From an uncultured Spirochaetota bacterium (GTDB lineage: Bacteria > Spirochaetota > UBA4802 > UBA5550), in assembly GCA_937872225.1 (NCBI GenBank), contig CALMRZ010000078.1:62001-126000 (forward strand): DNA of 64,000 nt, read 5' to 3'. This document shows, in pieces, positions 34,204-42,467 of this stretch. A program made the translations under genes and the position numbers. Positions within the stretch are counted from its first letter, which is position 1. Each line of letters starts with the position of its first letter. The notes under the pieces were generated by a model that did no database searches, was not told the DNA's origin, and saw only the letters and a program-made list of their open reading frames with translations.

Positions 34204-34743
34204 ATGAACCTTGGCTCGATTTTGCGGAAACACAGGAAGGAACTCAAGTTGACCATGAAGGAAGTGGCGGAAAAGGCCCATATTTCCGAAGGGTTCTTAA
34301 GCCAGATAGAGAATAATGTAAACACTCCTTCCGTGGATACCCTTATGAATATCTGCGGAGCCATGGGCGTCAATGCCGGCGATATCCTGAACCAGGTCGA
34401 ACGTCAGGTCAAGTTCGTGGTGATACGCAAGAGCGATTGGAACGATATTGACGTGCCTAAATCGGGATTTGCGACAAAGCGCTTTTTCCCTCCGGATAAC
34501 CGCACCGTCATCGACACGGCGATCCTCGTCATCAATGAGGGAAAATCGATCCCGGTGCGCAAGAACATCAGGAACAGCCAGGAACTGCTCACGGTCCTGA
34601 AGGGAACGGTCGAGCTGGAGCTCGGCGATGAAAAGATCATTCTTTCGGAAGGGGACTCGATCCATTACTGGTCCATACCGGGGAAGGAGATGATCTTCGG
34701 GAAAAGTCCCGCGTCCATCGTGGTGTGGGTCGGTACCATTTAA
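34204..34743 (+). CDS. XRE-family regulator with C-terminal cupin domain
   Basis: 179 residues from ATG 34204; an in-frame ATG at 34150 would add 18 atypical residues. The helix-turn-helix LTMKEVAEKAHISEGFLSQIENNVNTPSVDTLMNIC (~16-51) is followed by a cupin fold (SQELLTVLKGTVELELGDEKIILSEGDSIHYWS, ~121-153) that would bind a small ligand. XRE-cupin proteins commonly control catabolic operons. An array of TAAATATTAA repeats lies upstream, and the third thiolase/DUF35 pair starts 55 bp after its stop, so it probably controls itself and 34799-38108. Confidence 0.85.
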   Translation: MNLGSILRKHRKELKLTMKEVAEKAHISEGFLSQIENNVNTPSVDTLMNICGAMGVNAGDILNQVERQVKFVVIRKSDWNDIDVPKSGFATKRFFPPDNRTVIDTAILVINEGKSIPVRKNIRNSQELLTVLKGTVELELGDEKIILSEGDSIHYWSIPGKEMIFGKSPASIVVWVGTI

Positions 34744-34798
34744 ATGCATCACATTAGAAGGATTATATAAGATTCTTAAAAAAAGAGGTGTTTCGTTT

Positions 34799-36235
34799 AT
34801 GATTAAATTCAGTGACAAACAATTGGCAATTCCGAAATTGATGAGGCCGGTGTACCTGGTAACGGCCGGTCAATCGAAGTTCGACAGGGCCTTCCCCGAC
34901 AAGCGGACGGAAGAGCTCTGCGTCGACGCCCTCACGCAGGCGGCCGAGATGATCAATCTGTCCCCGGCCGAGCTGAAAAGCTACATCCACACATGTTACT
35001 ACGGCCACTTCGCCGACCACTTCGGCGATCAGCTCCTCGGCGAAGCGGTGATCCATGACCGCCTGGGCCTGGATCCCCTCGGCAACATCGGTGTCAAGAC
35101 CGGCGGGGCCACCGGCGGCTCGACCCTGTGGGAAGCCGTCAAGGCCGTGGCCTCCGGTTATTCCGACTGCGTCCTGGCCATGGGATGGGAGCGAATGGAC
35201 GAGGTCCCCACGGACGAGGGCAACTTCTACATCTCCTGCGCCGCAGACAAGGACTGGGAAGGCCCCCTGGGCCACATCTACACCGGCTACTACGCCGTCA
35301 TGGCCCAGAAGTACTGGAAGGTTTTCGGCAAGGAAGAGGAATCCTTCCGGCGGACACTGGCGGAGATTTCCGTCAAGCATCACGGCTACGCCCGCATGAA
35401 TCCCTATGCCCAGGCGCCGATGAAAATTACCGTTGAAGACGTATTGAATTCACCGGTAGTGGCGTACCCGCTTCGCGCGCTGGATTGCTGCGTCATGAGC
35501 GTCGGCGCGGCCTGCGCGATCATCTGCGACGAAGCCACGGCGATGAAGCTGACCAAGAACACGAAGAACAAGCCGCTCCGGATATGGGTCACCGCAGGAT
35601 CGCACACCCTCCGTCCCGCCGACCGGCGCGACATGGAAATCCCGCTCCTGCCGAACGAAACCAAGGAGCAGTACAAAGACCTCGGGAAGAATTTCCCCGG
35701 CGGGGAGCGCTATCCGGGCTTTACCGGTTTCCTCGCGGCCCGCATGGCCGCCTATTACGCCTACAACCAGGTCGGCATCAAGGACCCGACCGAAGACCTG
35801 GACGTCATCGAGCTCCACGACGCCTTCACCATCAGCGACGTGCAGACCTATGAGGATATCGGACTGCGCCCCTATGGATACGGCCGCGACTACGTTGAAT
35901 CGGGAGACTGCTACCATACGAACCCGAAGACCGGCAAGCCGGGAAAGCTACCCTCGAACCTTTCCGGCGGACTCATCGGATGCATGCACTCCGTCGGCGC
36001 GACGGGCATCATGCAGGTATTCGAAATCGCTTGCCACATCTGGAACCGCTGGGCCGAGATCCACGGCGACGAGAAGATCTGGAAGAAATTCAACCGTCAG
36101 AAACCGTCAGACTGGACCGACCTGCAGGTAAAGGGCGCCAAGCGGGCCCTGGCCATCAGCCACGCCGGTGTCGGTTCGCACGTAACATGTACGATCCTGC
36201 AGGATCCGGACAATCTCATTAAAAAGGACGCGTAG
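34799..36235 (+). CDS. Thiolase-superfamily protein, longer type (SCP2-thiolase-like), His retained
   Basis: 478 residues, about 90 longer than the other four homologues, with extra segments around 260-320 and near the C-terminus (IWNRWAEIHGDEKIWKKF). VKTGGATGGSTLWEAVKAVASG (~99-120) has no Cys at the nucleophile position. The ELHDAFTISD site keeps the classical His, and GVGSHVTCTIL near the end has a Cys. It therefore differs from types A and B in which residues are lost. Its DUF35 partner follows after 13 bp. It may act in a separate thiolytic or acyl-transfer step. Confidence 0.85.
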   Translation: MIKFSDKQLAIPKLMRPVYLVTAGQSKFDRAFPDKRTEELCVDALTQAAEMINLSPAELKSYIHTCYYGHFADHFGDQLLGEAVIHDRLGLDPLGNIGVKTGGATGGSTLWEAVKAVASGYSDCVLAMGWERMDEVPTDEGNFYISCAADKDWEGPLGHIYTGYYAVMAQKYWKVFGKEEESFRRTLAEISVKHHGYARMNPYAQAPMKITVEDVLNSPVVAYPLRALDCCVMSVGAACAIICDEATAMKLTKNTKNKPLRIWVTAGSHTLRPADRRDMEIPLLPNETKEQYKDLGKNFPGGERYPGFTGFLAARMAAYYAYNQVGIKDPTEDLDVIELHDAFTISDVQTYEDIGLRPYGYGRDYVESGDCYHTNPKTGKPGKLPSNLSGGLIGCMHSVGATGIMQVFEIACHIWNRWAEIHGDEKIWKKFNRQKPSDWTDLQVKGAKRALAISHAGVGSHVTCTILQDPDNLIKKDA

Positions 36236-36248
36236 AGGAGGAATAATT

Positions 36249-36839
36249 ATGAGCCAGATAGGACAAGTATCCGTTAAAAACGGACAGTATAAAATTAAAG
36301 GGGACTTTCACCATCTCGAGCTGGGACAGCCGATCCGCAGCGCGGATGAGAACTGGAAGCTGGTCGGGATCACCAATCCGCGGCAGCTGACGCACATGCA
36401 CTCCTATGGCGGGGAAGCGCTGTTTTTCGAGTCCCTGAGCCAGGGAAAGCTGATGGCGACCCGGTGCGACAATCCCAAATGCGAAACCAAGGGCTCCATC
36501 TACCAGCCCTTCCGGATCCACTGCCCGGATTGCCTGGCCAAGATGACGCCGATCGACATGACCGACATCGCGAAGAAAACCGCGAAGATCCATACCTTCA
36601 TGGTGTGCGAGCGTTCCGGGGCCTTCAACTTCCTGGACAAGCCGATCAAGTTCATCAACATTGAATTCGAAGGCGTCGTCACGATCCTGATGAGCTACCT
36701 GGCGGTGGGCGAGCCCAAGATGGGCATGAGGGTCGTCCCCTGTTTCAAGAGGCAGGATCCGACCTTTACGATCCTTGACCTTTGCTTTGTCCCTGAAGGG
36801 ACGAAGGCGGAGCAGCTGCCCAGGGGCTTTTCGTTTTAA
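36249..36839 (+). CDS. DUF35 protein, longer variant with CxxxxC zinc pair
   Basis: 196 residues. Zinc ligands Cys73, 78, 92 and 95 (CDNPKCETKGS...HCPDC) have a four-residue gap in the first pair instead of two. The N-terminus is extended by about 40 residues compared with the other DUF35 proteins. The OB-fold part runs from ~105 (AKIHTFMVCERSG) to the end. GAGGAGG precedes the ATG. It pairs with the long thiolase homologue just upstream, and the two look co-evolved because both are longer than their relatives. Confidence 0.83.
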   Translation: MSQIGQVSVKNGQYKIKGDFHHLELGQPIRSADENWKLVGITNPRQLTHMHSYGGEALFFESLSQGKLMATRCDNPKCETKGSIYQPFRIHCPDCLAKMTPIDMTDIAKKTAKIHTFMVCERSGAFNFLDKPIKFINIEFEGVVTILMSYLAVGEPKMGMRVVPCFKRQDPTFTILDLCFVPEGTKAEQLPRGFSF

Positions 36840-36883
36840 CAACGAGACCTCCATTTCCCCATAGGGGGGAAGTGAGCTTTTAT

Positions 36884-36914
36884 TTCCCGGGTCTCCGCGG
36901 GGAGGCCCGGGGAA
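36884..36914. terminator. Hairpin before the third acyl-CoA dehydrogenase
   Basis: TTCCCGGG-T-CTCC pairs with GGAG-G-CCCGGGGAA around a GCGG loop (one T-G pair). No T-run. It separates the DUF35 gene from the dehydrogenase at 36951. Confidence 0.45.
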
Positions 36915-36950
36915 CCTTAATGCAAGGTTGGGAAAATTTGGAGGAACACA

Positions 36951-38108
36951 ATGGATTTCTGGTTGAATGACGAACAAAAAATGCTCCGATACAACGTCAG
37001 GGAGTTCGCAGAGAAGGAGATAAAACCCCGGGCGCAGGAGCTGGATGAAAAAGAAGAATTCTCATACGATTTAACGAAAAAGATGGCCGAGCTGGGCCTC
37101 TTCGGCATTTACGTCCCGGAAAAGTGGGGCGGTGCCGGCATGGACTACCTGTCATATTGCATAGCTGTTGAGGAGATATGCCGCATCGACGGATCCCACG
37201 GCGCCACCGTTGCTGCCGCCAATTCCCTGGGCATAGGCCCGATCTACTACTATGGAAGCGACAAGCAGAAGGAGGAATGGCTCCCCCGACTCTGCAAGGG
37301 CGAGATACTGGCTTCCTTCGGCCTCACCGAACCGGAGGCCGGTTCAGACGCCGGCGCCAGCAAGACCAACGCCAAGCTTGACAACGGCCAGTGGGTGATC
37401 AATGGCAGCAAGATCTTTATCACCAACTCCACCAACAAGATGGCCGGCGTGTGTACGGTCCAGGCCATAACCGGCACCAAACCGGACGGCAAGAAGGAGG
37501 TCTCCTGCATCCTGGTGCCCAACGGCACCAAGGGCTTTACGCAGAAGAAAATGACGAAGAAGATGATGTGGCGAGCATCGGACACCGGCGAGCTCTATTT
37601 CGACGACTGCCGCGTGCCCGAAGAAAACCTCCTGGGCAAGCGGGGCGAGGGGTTCCACCAGATGCTCCAGACCCTGGACAACGGCCGGCTTGCGATCGCG
37701 GCCATGGGTCTGGGCGGCGCTCAGGGAGCCTACGAGCTGGCCCTGAAGTACGCCAAGGAGCGGAAACAGTTCGGCAAGCCCATATCGACCTTCCAGATCA
37801 ACGCCTTCAAACTGGCCGACATGGCCACGGAGATCGAGGCGGCGCGGAACCTTCTGTACAAGGCATGCCTGCTGAAAGACCAGAAGAAGCCCTTCGGCAA
37901 GGAAGCGGCCATGGCGAAGCTTTACTGCTCCGAGGTGATGGGACGCGTCGTTGACGAAGCTGTCCAGATCCACGGCGGCTATGGGCTTATGAAGGAGTAT
38001 AACGTTGAACGCTTCTTCCGTGACTATAAGCTCCTCACCATCGGCGAGGGGACATCGGAAGTCCAGCGCATCGTTATTTCAAGAAAGATCGGATGTTATG
38101 ATGAATGA
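36951..38108 (+). CDS. Acyl-CoA dehydrogenase
   Basis: 385 residues with complete motifs: FGLTEPEAGSDAGASKTNA (~123-141), WVINGSKIFITNSTNK, LQTLDNGRLAIAAMGLGGAQG and YGLMKEYNVERFFRDYK. Catalytic Glu366 lies in TIGEGTSEVQ. Short-chain or glutaryl-type dehydrogenases look similar. The ribosome-binding site is GGAGG about 10 bp before the ATG at 36951. It is the last gene of the island and a strong terminator follows. Confidence 0.92.
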   Translation: MDFWLNDEQKMLRYNVREFAEKEIKPRAQELDEKEEFSYDLTKKMAELGLFGIYVPEKWGGAGMDYLSYCIAVEEICRIDGSHGATVAAANSLGIGPIYYYGSDKQKEEWLPRLCKGEILASFGLTEPEAGSDAGASKTNAKLDNGQWVINGSKIFITNSTNKMAGVCTVQAITGTKPDGKKEVSCILVPNGTKGFTQKKMTKKMMWRASDTGELYFDDCRVPEENLLGKRGEGFHQMLQTLDNGRLAIAAMGLGGAQGAYELALKYAKERKQFGKPISTFQINAFKLADMATEIEAARNLLYKACLLKDQKKPFGKEAAMAKLYCSEVMGRVVDEAVQIHGGYGLMKEYNVERFFRDYKLLTIGEGTSEVQRIVISRKIGCYDE

Positions 38109-38181
38109 CGCAGGGGCCTTGCGGCCCCGTGTGTCTGAATAATCACTGATACTATACGCCACGATAAACCTCATTCCCGCT

Positions 38182-38210
38182 ATGGCGCATTCACTGCGCC
38201 ATGTTTTTTT
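38182..38210 (+). terminator. Rho-independent terminator at the end of the acyl-CoA island
   Basis: ATGGCGCA-TTCAC-TGCGCCAT (8-bp perfect arms) followed by GTTTTTTT. Confidence 0.85.
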
Positions 38211-38233
38211 ACTCCGGTTATGGACTTGGCCTG

Positions 38234-38270
38234 CTGCCGATAGTTATCGGTAACCGATAACCATCGGCAG
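38234..38270. repeat. Near-perfect 37-base palindrome containing a repeated 19-base core
   Basis: Outer arms CTGCCGAT and ATCGGCAG enclose GTTATCGGTAACCGATAAC (38243-38261). The identical 19-base core recurs at 40088-40106. Both lie just 3' of minus-strand genes. No T-run follows, so it is more likely a protein-binding or REP-like element than a terminator. Confidence 0.6.
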
Positions 38271-38297
38271 GACGGCATCCTGATGGGTGGGTACGCC

Positions 38298-38325
38298 GCA
38301 GGGGCGTCTTTACCGGCGCCCCTGC
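38298..38325 (-). terminator. Hairpin after the C45-hydrolase gene
   Basis: GCAGGGGCG and CGCCCCTGC (9-bp arms, 10-base loop) directly after the stop at 38332 on the minus strand. T-run weak or absent. Confidence 0.5.
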
Positions 38326-38331
38326 ACGGTT

Positions 38332-39756
38332 TCATTGTAGTTTAAAAATCACCCAGGGGTCAGAGTAAAGGCCGTACAGGCTTGACGCCTCCAGGTTGGT
38401 GAGATCGAACATCGATATGGATGATTCAACCGGCAGGTCAGGGTCAGGGGCATAGTATCCGTAGTTGGGCGGATGGAGAAAGTCGATGAGCACCCGTGCC
38501 CTCGCATTATCTATGGCCCCGTATTCATTGAGACAGAGATCGGTAAGGGTCTCATACCGCCATGTTGAGTCGGGGATGGCCCCGCCCAGGGTCATATACA
38601 TGTCTGGGTTGAAATAGTGGTTTGTGGCGACAATGAGGTCGCTCCTGGTCTCGATTTGAGAGGGAATCTTGAATAGTTTTGCCCATGCCGGCTGGCGGTA
38701 GTCATCATACCTAACCCGCTTCATGTTGGCGGACACCTCAACCACGGCGCCGCCGGTTTCCGCGCCACGGCCGTCGCCGATGGGAAAGAGCCAGGACACG
38801 CCTAGTTTCTTCGAAGTGAGGATTTTAACTCCCTGGCTCAGTTCGCTGGCGTATTGCAGCACGTAGCGGTTGATGAGCAGGCCGCCCATGCCCAGTGCGT
38901 TCACGTTGCAGTTGGCTGACGGGACCATGTCTATGCCGATGCCGATACCCTTGTCGTTCATGCCGGCTGCAGTGCCCACGAAGGATGGCGCCATGACGCT
39001 CACCAGGCGGTTCCCCCTGTCCGGCACATATTCGATGAGGAGTCCGTATTTGTAATACGCGCCGTTGCCGAACATGAAGTCCCTGCCCATGAGGGTCCTG
39101 CCGTCGACGGTGGCGCCCCCGGTGGCGACAAAGGCGTTGCAGGCATGGGGCACCGGCATGGCCGGTATGGCCAGGGGGATCAGGGGGGATATGATCGGAT
39201 AACCGATCCCCAGGATTGCGTCAAAGGCCATGTTGTTCATCATTACGCTCTTATAGTCCACCGGGTAGCCGGCGTCATTGGCGCCGGCCACGATACCGTT
39301 GACCTCATCAAGAAATTCAACCGGTATGTCTCCATTTTTAATGGCCCTGTCGATGGGCAGGTAAAGGAGATTGACGAGGGACCTGACGCCTTTTTCTCCC
39401 CCGACCAGGGAAACAAGCTGGTCCACCGTCAATGTAAGACCGGTCATGCTGATAATCAGACCGCCCCAGAATTCAACGGATGCCATGTGGAAAACGCCTT
39501 CGGCGCAGAGATAGCCGTGCTGGTAGCCCATTTCATAGGGGGACCCTTCAACGTGAAGCAGTTTTTTACCCTCGCTGTTGACGCCAAGGTATCCCCTTCC
39601 GTCCGGAGAAAAGGTTTTATCCGCAAGATCATTAAGATTGGAGTAAGTATAGTTTTGTTCCTGTGGTTCCACCCATGCGTATTTTTCATCACAGGCGGTG
39701 ATTGCCACGAGAATGAAGATGATAAAAAGAAGAGCAGTGATTCGTTTACCTATCAT
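38332..39756 (-). CDS. C45-type autoproteolytic acyltransferase/hydrolase lipoprotein
   Basis: 474 residues from ATG 39756, which has GGAGGG 5 bp upstream; an in-frame TTG at 39771 overlaps that site. The lipoprotein signal ends in ITAC with Cys22. EGSPYEMGYQHGYL (~70-83) and VPHACNAFVATGGATVDGRTLMGRDFMF (~202-229) are typical of the acyl-CoA:6-aminopenicillanate acyltransferase (C45) Ntn-hydrolase family, with Cys206 as the expected nucleophile exposed by self-cleavage. Such enzymes hydrolyse or transfer amide-linked acyl groups. Being a surface lipoprotein next to a fatty-acid-type island, it could release acyl chains from N-acyl compounds (inference). Confidence 0.82.
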   Translation of the reverse strand: MIGKRITALLFIIFILVAITACDEKYAWVEPQEQNYTYSNLNDLADKTFSPDGRGYLGVNSEGKKLLHVEGSPYEMGYQHGYLCAEGVFHMASVEFWGGLIISMTGLTLTVDQLVSLVGGEKGVRSLVNLLYLPIDRAIKNGDIPVEFLDEVNGIVAGANDAGYPVDYKSVMMNNMAFDAILGIGYPIISPLIPLAIPAMPVPHACNAFVATGGATVDGRTLMGRDFMFGNGAYYKYGLLIEYVPDRGNRLVSVMAPSFVGTAAGMNDKGIGIGIDMVPSANCNVNALGMGGLLINRYVLQYASELSQGVKILTSKKLGVSWLFPIGDGRGAETGGAVVEVSANMKRVRYDDYRQPAWAKLFKIPSQIETRSDLIVATNHYFNPDMYMTLGGAIPDSTWRYETLTDLCLNEYGAIDNARARVLIDFLHPPNYGYYAPDPDLPVESSISMFDLTNLEASSLYGLYSDPWVIFKLQ

Positions 39757-39854
39757 GATTACCCTCCGCAATTGAGTTGTTATTTATGAAGCGATTTTAA
39801 AGTGATACCTGAACACGCGAAAAAGTTTGAGAAATACAACGTTTTTTAAGAATG

Positions 39855-39872
39855 ATTGACATATCAGTCAAT
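39855..39872. promoter_or_regulatory. Operator-like inverted repeat upstream of the C45-hydrolase gene
   Basis: ATTGAC-ATATCA-GTCAAT, about 100 bp before the start of the lipoprotein gene. On the minus strand its TTGACT can serve as -35, with TAAAAA 17 bases on. The 385-bp gap 39757-40141 otherwise shows only AT-rich sequence and the palindrome at 40088. Confidence 0.45.
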
Positions 39873-40087
39873 TTAGTTGAAGGATGGCACTTTTGTCAAT
39901 TAAAAACCGTCTGGACGTATTAAAAAATGGTATTATAATCTTTATTTATAGATATCAATAGATTTTGCTCTGACACCTTGTCAGTATTTTTTGGTTAAAC
40001 AAAAAGATATAGAATTACAAAAAACTATAGAATTTTGCCCGATGTCTGATGGGTTGTTTTTTCGCGGGCGAGGGTCACATTATATCA

Positions 40088-40106
40088 GTTATCGGTAACC
40101 GATAAC
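40088..40106. repeat. 19-base palindrome, second copy
   Basis: GTTATCGGTAACCGATAAC, identical to the core at 38243-38261. It sits 36 bp after the stop of the beta-barrel gene at 40142-40897. Confidence 0.6.
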
Positions 40107-40141
40107 TATCGGTGTTCGCTTCCCGCAAAAACCCGGCGGGA

Positions 40142-40897
40142 TTATTCCTGGTATGTGTCCACAAACCGGAACATGAAGGCAAAGGAACCGTATCCCTCAA
40201 TCCCATGCTCTGTGAGCCTGTCGCTCTTGAACCTGTTATAGGGGATGAAGGGATTTCCGGTGTAGTAGAGCTCCCGGTCCTGGGACCCGATGTTGTAGCC
40301 GTACTTCACGCCTGCTTCCAGGCCAAGGGTCACGTAGTCGCCCAGGTTCAGGTTCACGCCGAAGGAGAGGCCGCCGTCTACCCCGTATATGCTGTACTTG
40401 TTCCGTTCCTTGAAAATACCGAAGTTAACAAGGTTTGGTGTCGGAACTGTTGCAATATAATATAAAGAGCTGACCATGTCCGTTCCGATGAAGTACCGGT
40501 CGCTGCTTCCCCTCCGGTAGCTGAAGCCTATCTGCGGCCCTATCCAGAACTTGACATAGTCGTTCTTTACGGCAGCAAAGGCGAAGGTATGGCTCATGTA
40601 GAAGCCGTTGTAATCGGTCTTCGACTGTAAATCAGCCCATGACATGCCGCCGCCCAGCTTGAGGCGGTAGCTGAAGTCGCTGTCGCAGGCGGCGCAGGTT
40701 TCAAAGATAAGGCCCGCCCTGAACCCGTAGCCGGTAAGCTTGCCGCCGGTGCTGTCGAAAGACTTGCTCTTGACGCTCCGGTAGGTTTCGCCCCCGGCGG
40801 CGTCGATATAGGCGCCGATGCCCAGGGCGGAGGCGGATGACGCGGTCCAGAGCATGACCGTTACGGCCAGACAGGATAGAAGAAAATATTTTATCAT
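40142..40897 (-). CDS. Predicted outer-membrane beta-barrel protein
   Basis: 251 residues with a signal peptide (MIKYFLLSCLAVTVMLWTASSASA) and alternating polar/hydrophobic strands ending in an aromatic-rich stretch (FAFMFRFVDTYQE), typical of small outer-membrane barrels. The segment SHTFAFAAVKNDYVKFWIGPQIGFSY resembles THTFGFGVARTEMVRFWIGPKIGLHY of the next gene at 41125, so the two are paralogues. Two Cys (CAACDSD) near residue 67 may form a disulfide. Function unknown; a porin, adhesin or lipid-binding barrel is possible. Confidence 0.72.
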   Translation of the reverse strand: MIKYFLLSCLAVTVMLWTASSASALGIGAYIDAAGGETYRSVKSKSFDSTGGKLTGYGFRAGLIFETCAACDSDFSYRLKLGGGMSWADLQSKTDYNGFYMSHTFAFAAVKNDYVKFWIGPQIGFSYRRGSSDRYFIGTDMVSSLYYIATVPTPNLVNFGIFKERNKYSIYGVDGGLSFGVNLNLGDYVTLGLEAGVKYGYNIGSQDRELYYTGNPFIPYNRFKSDRLTEHGIEGYGSFAFMFRFVDTYQE

Positions 40898-41036
40898 AGT
40901 AAGTCCTCCATCAAGATCATGGTATTTATTTGATCGATGAAAAAGATGCCGGTTCTCCTTTTTTTTAGGGAGCCTGAAATTATTGCAAGTTTACATATAG
41001 TGAAAAATATACCGGATATTGTATGATAAGTAAAGT

Positions 41037-41066
41037 AAAAAAAGCAGGCATGGGGAACATGCCTGC
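41037..41066 (-). terminator. Rho-independent terminator of the second beta-barrel gene
   Basis: GCAGGCATG and CATGCCTGC (9-bp perfect arms, 5-base loop). On the minus strand the stem is followed by seven T. Confidence 0.85.
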
Positions 41067-41124
41067 CGGATGTGTTCAATGACCTTTTTCTATATCAATG
41101 AAAGACCACGGATCTCCTTCGTTG

Positions 41125-41727
41125 TTAACCTTTATAACTGTCGTTAATCCTGAACATGAATCCCAGTTTTGCGTCAGCGCCAAAGGAATTACCCACGCCG
41201 GAACCCTTGAGGTTGTATACCCCCATATATCCCACGCCTATGTCGAAGAAGAAGGTGAAGACTTTCCCGGCATTGACATTGAGGCCAAGGGCAAGAAGGG
41301 CGTCGGCGCCAATGGCATCATAGGAATAACCGTTATCATGCTTGTAGAGATAATGAAGACCAATCTTTGGACCAATCCAGAAACGGACCATTTCCGTCCT
41401 GGCAACGCCGAATCCGAAGGTGTGGGTCATGGAAAAGCGGTGTATCGGATCACTCTTCGCGTCCGAACCCGGATCTGTTAAGACATACTGTTCATAACCC
41501 GCTGTGAAGCGGTAGCCGAACAGCTCGTTCCGGGCGACGTTCGAATCAACCGCCAGGCCTCCGCCGTAGAAATAATCGGTAGAGCTCCCCACTTTGGTTC
41601 CGTTGTACTGCCAATTCATCATTGCTACGCCCCCCGTGCCATACACGCCGATCCCCGCGGCCTGCGCCGATTGCGCGATAACCATGCTGATGGCGCACAT
41701 GACGATGAACATCAGAACTTTTTTCAT
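41125..41727 (-). CDS. Predicted outer-membrane beta-barrel protein, paralogue of the 40142 gene
   Basis: 200 residues from the ATG at 41727, where GGAGG lies 7 bp upstream; the longer frame to 41826 is unlikely. Signal peptide MKKVLMFIVMCAISMVIAQSAQA. The mature protein has repeated amphipathic strands (GVYGTGGVAMMNWQYNG, FGYRFTAGYEQYVL) and the FWIGPKIGLHYLYKH segment shared with the neighbouring barrel. A perfect terminator follows, so the two barrel genes are transcribed separately. Confidence 0.72.
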   Translation of the reverse strand: MKKVLMFIVMCAISMVIAQSAQAAGIGVYGTGGVAMMNWQYNGTKVGSSTDYFYGGGLAVDSNVARNELFGYRFTAGYEQYVLTDPGSDAKSDPIHRFSMTHTFGFGVARTEMVRFWIGPKIGLHYLYKHDNGYSYDAIGADALLALGLNVNAGKVFTFFFDIGVGYMGVYNLKGSGVGNSFGADAKLGFMFRINDSYKG

Positions 41728-41961
41728 TAAAAATCCTCCAAAAATAATTTTTAATCGCATACGGATACTGATTCTCCCAAACCATGACCTTTTGTGCACT
41801 TCAGACGCGCAAATCATCCTCCGCACAGGGTGATTTGTGAATATTTTATATTCCGTTCCGCTTTATCTATATAGTGTCGAAAGGTGATGGTGATTAACAA
41901 TAAAAACCCTGGAAATGCTTAAAATCAATAAAAAAATTATGTCCCCTGGGCAAAAAATGCT

Positions 41962-41987
41962 TAAAGTATTTAAGAATAAGCCGATCT
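41962..41987 (+). promoter_or_regulatory. Possible sigma-28 (FliA)-type promoter before flgB
   Basis: TAAAGTAT, 10 bases, then GCCGATCT, compared with the enterobacterial consensus TAAAGTTT-N11-GCCGATAA. Spacing is one base short and the right half has two mismatches. Located 40 bp before flgB in the 300-bp gap 41728-42027, which also holds the promoter side of the beta-barrel gene. Confidence 0.35.
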
Positions 41988-42027
41988 GGATAACAGGGAC
42001 AAATTCTGCATTGATAAGGATTGGGTT

Positions 42028-42456
42028 ATGTTTGAGAACAGCAAAATGATGACGACCAACTATCTCCTTGAAAAGGGGCTCGATATCGAGTCGCTCCGAA
42101 GGAAGGTCATCGCCAACAACATGGCCAATGTCGACGTGCCTCACTTCAAGAGGAGCGAGGTCAATTTCGAGAGCGAATTGAAGCGGGCCATCATGGACAG
42201 GGAAGAGAAGGAAAACAAGCTCCCGGCCCTCATGACCGACGACCGGCACATACCCTTTTTCGTGCCCCGGGACATCAAGACCGTGCATCCCCGCATAAAC
42301 CTTGACTACAATTCCACTTCCCGGAACGACGGGAACAACGTGGACCCTGAAAAAGAGATGGTGGACGCGGCGAAGAACCTGATGCGGTACAACGCCTTCA
42401 CCACCAGCCTGAACCATAACTTCAGGATGCTCAAGTCGGTCATGAGACCGGCGTAA
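42028..42456 (+). CDS. flgB: Flagellar basal-body rod protein FlgB
   Basis: 142 residues. The N-terminal rod signature is LEKGLDIESLRRKVIANNMANVDVPHFKR (~14-42), and a C-terminal helix (DAAKNLMRYNAFTTSLNHNFRMLKSVMR) completes the rod fold. FlgB builds the proximal rod between the MS-ring and the distal rod. In spirochaetes the filament turns in the periplasm, but the rod is conserved. AAGGA precedes the ATG. It is the first gene of the flagellar block, as in Borrelia and Treponema. Confidence 0.95.
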   Translation: MFENSKMMTTNYLLEKGLDIESLRRKVIANNMANVDVPHFKRSEVNFESELKRAIMDREEKENKLPALMTDDRHIPFFVPRDIKTVHPRINLDYNSTSRNDGNNVDPEKEMVDAAKNLMRYNAFTTSLNHNFRMLKSVMRPA

Positions 42457-42467
42457 GGAGATAGACC

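Noticed and set aside
16031-38108. Benzylsuccinate (bbs)-type toluene pathway
   Set aside because: BbsAB-like pairing is present, but the CoA-transferase is family I rather than the BbsEF type and there is no benzylsuccinate synthase or BbsCD-like dehydrogenase.
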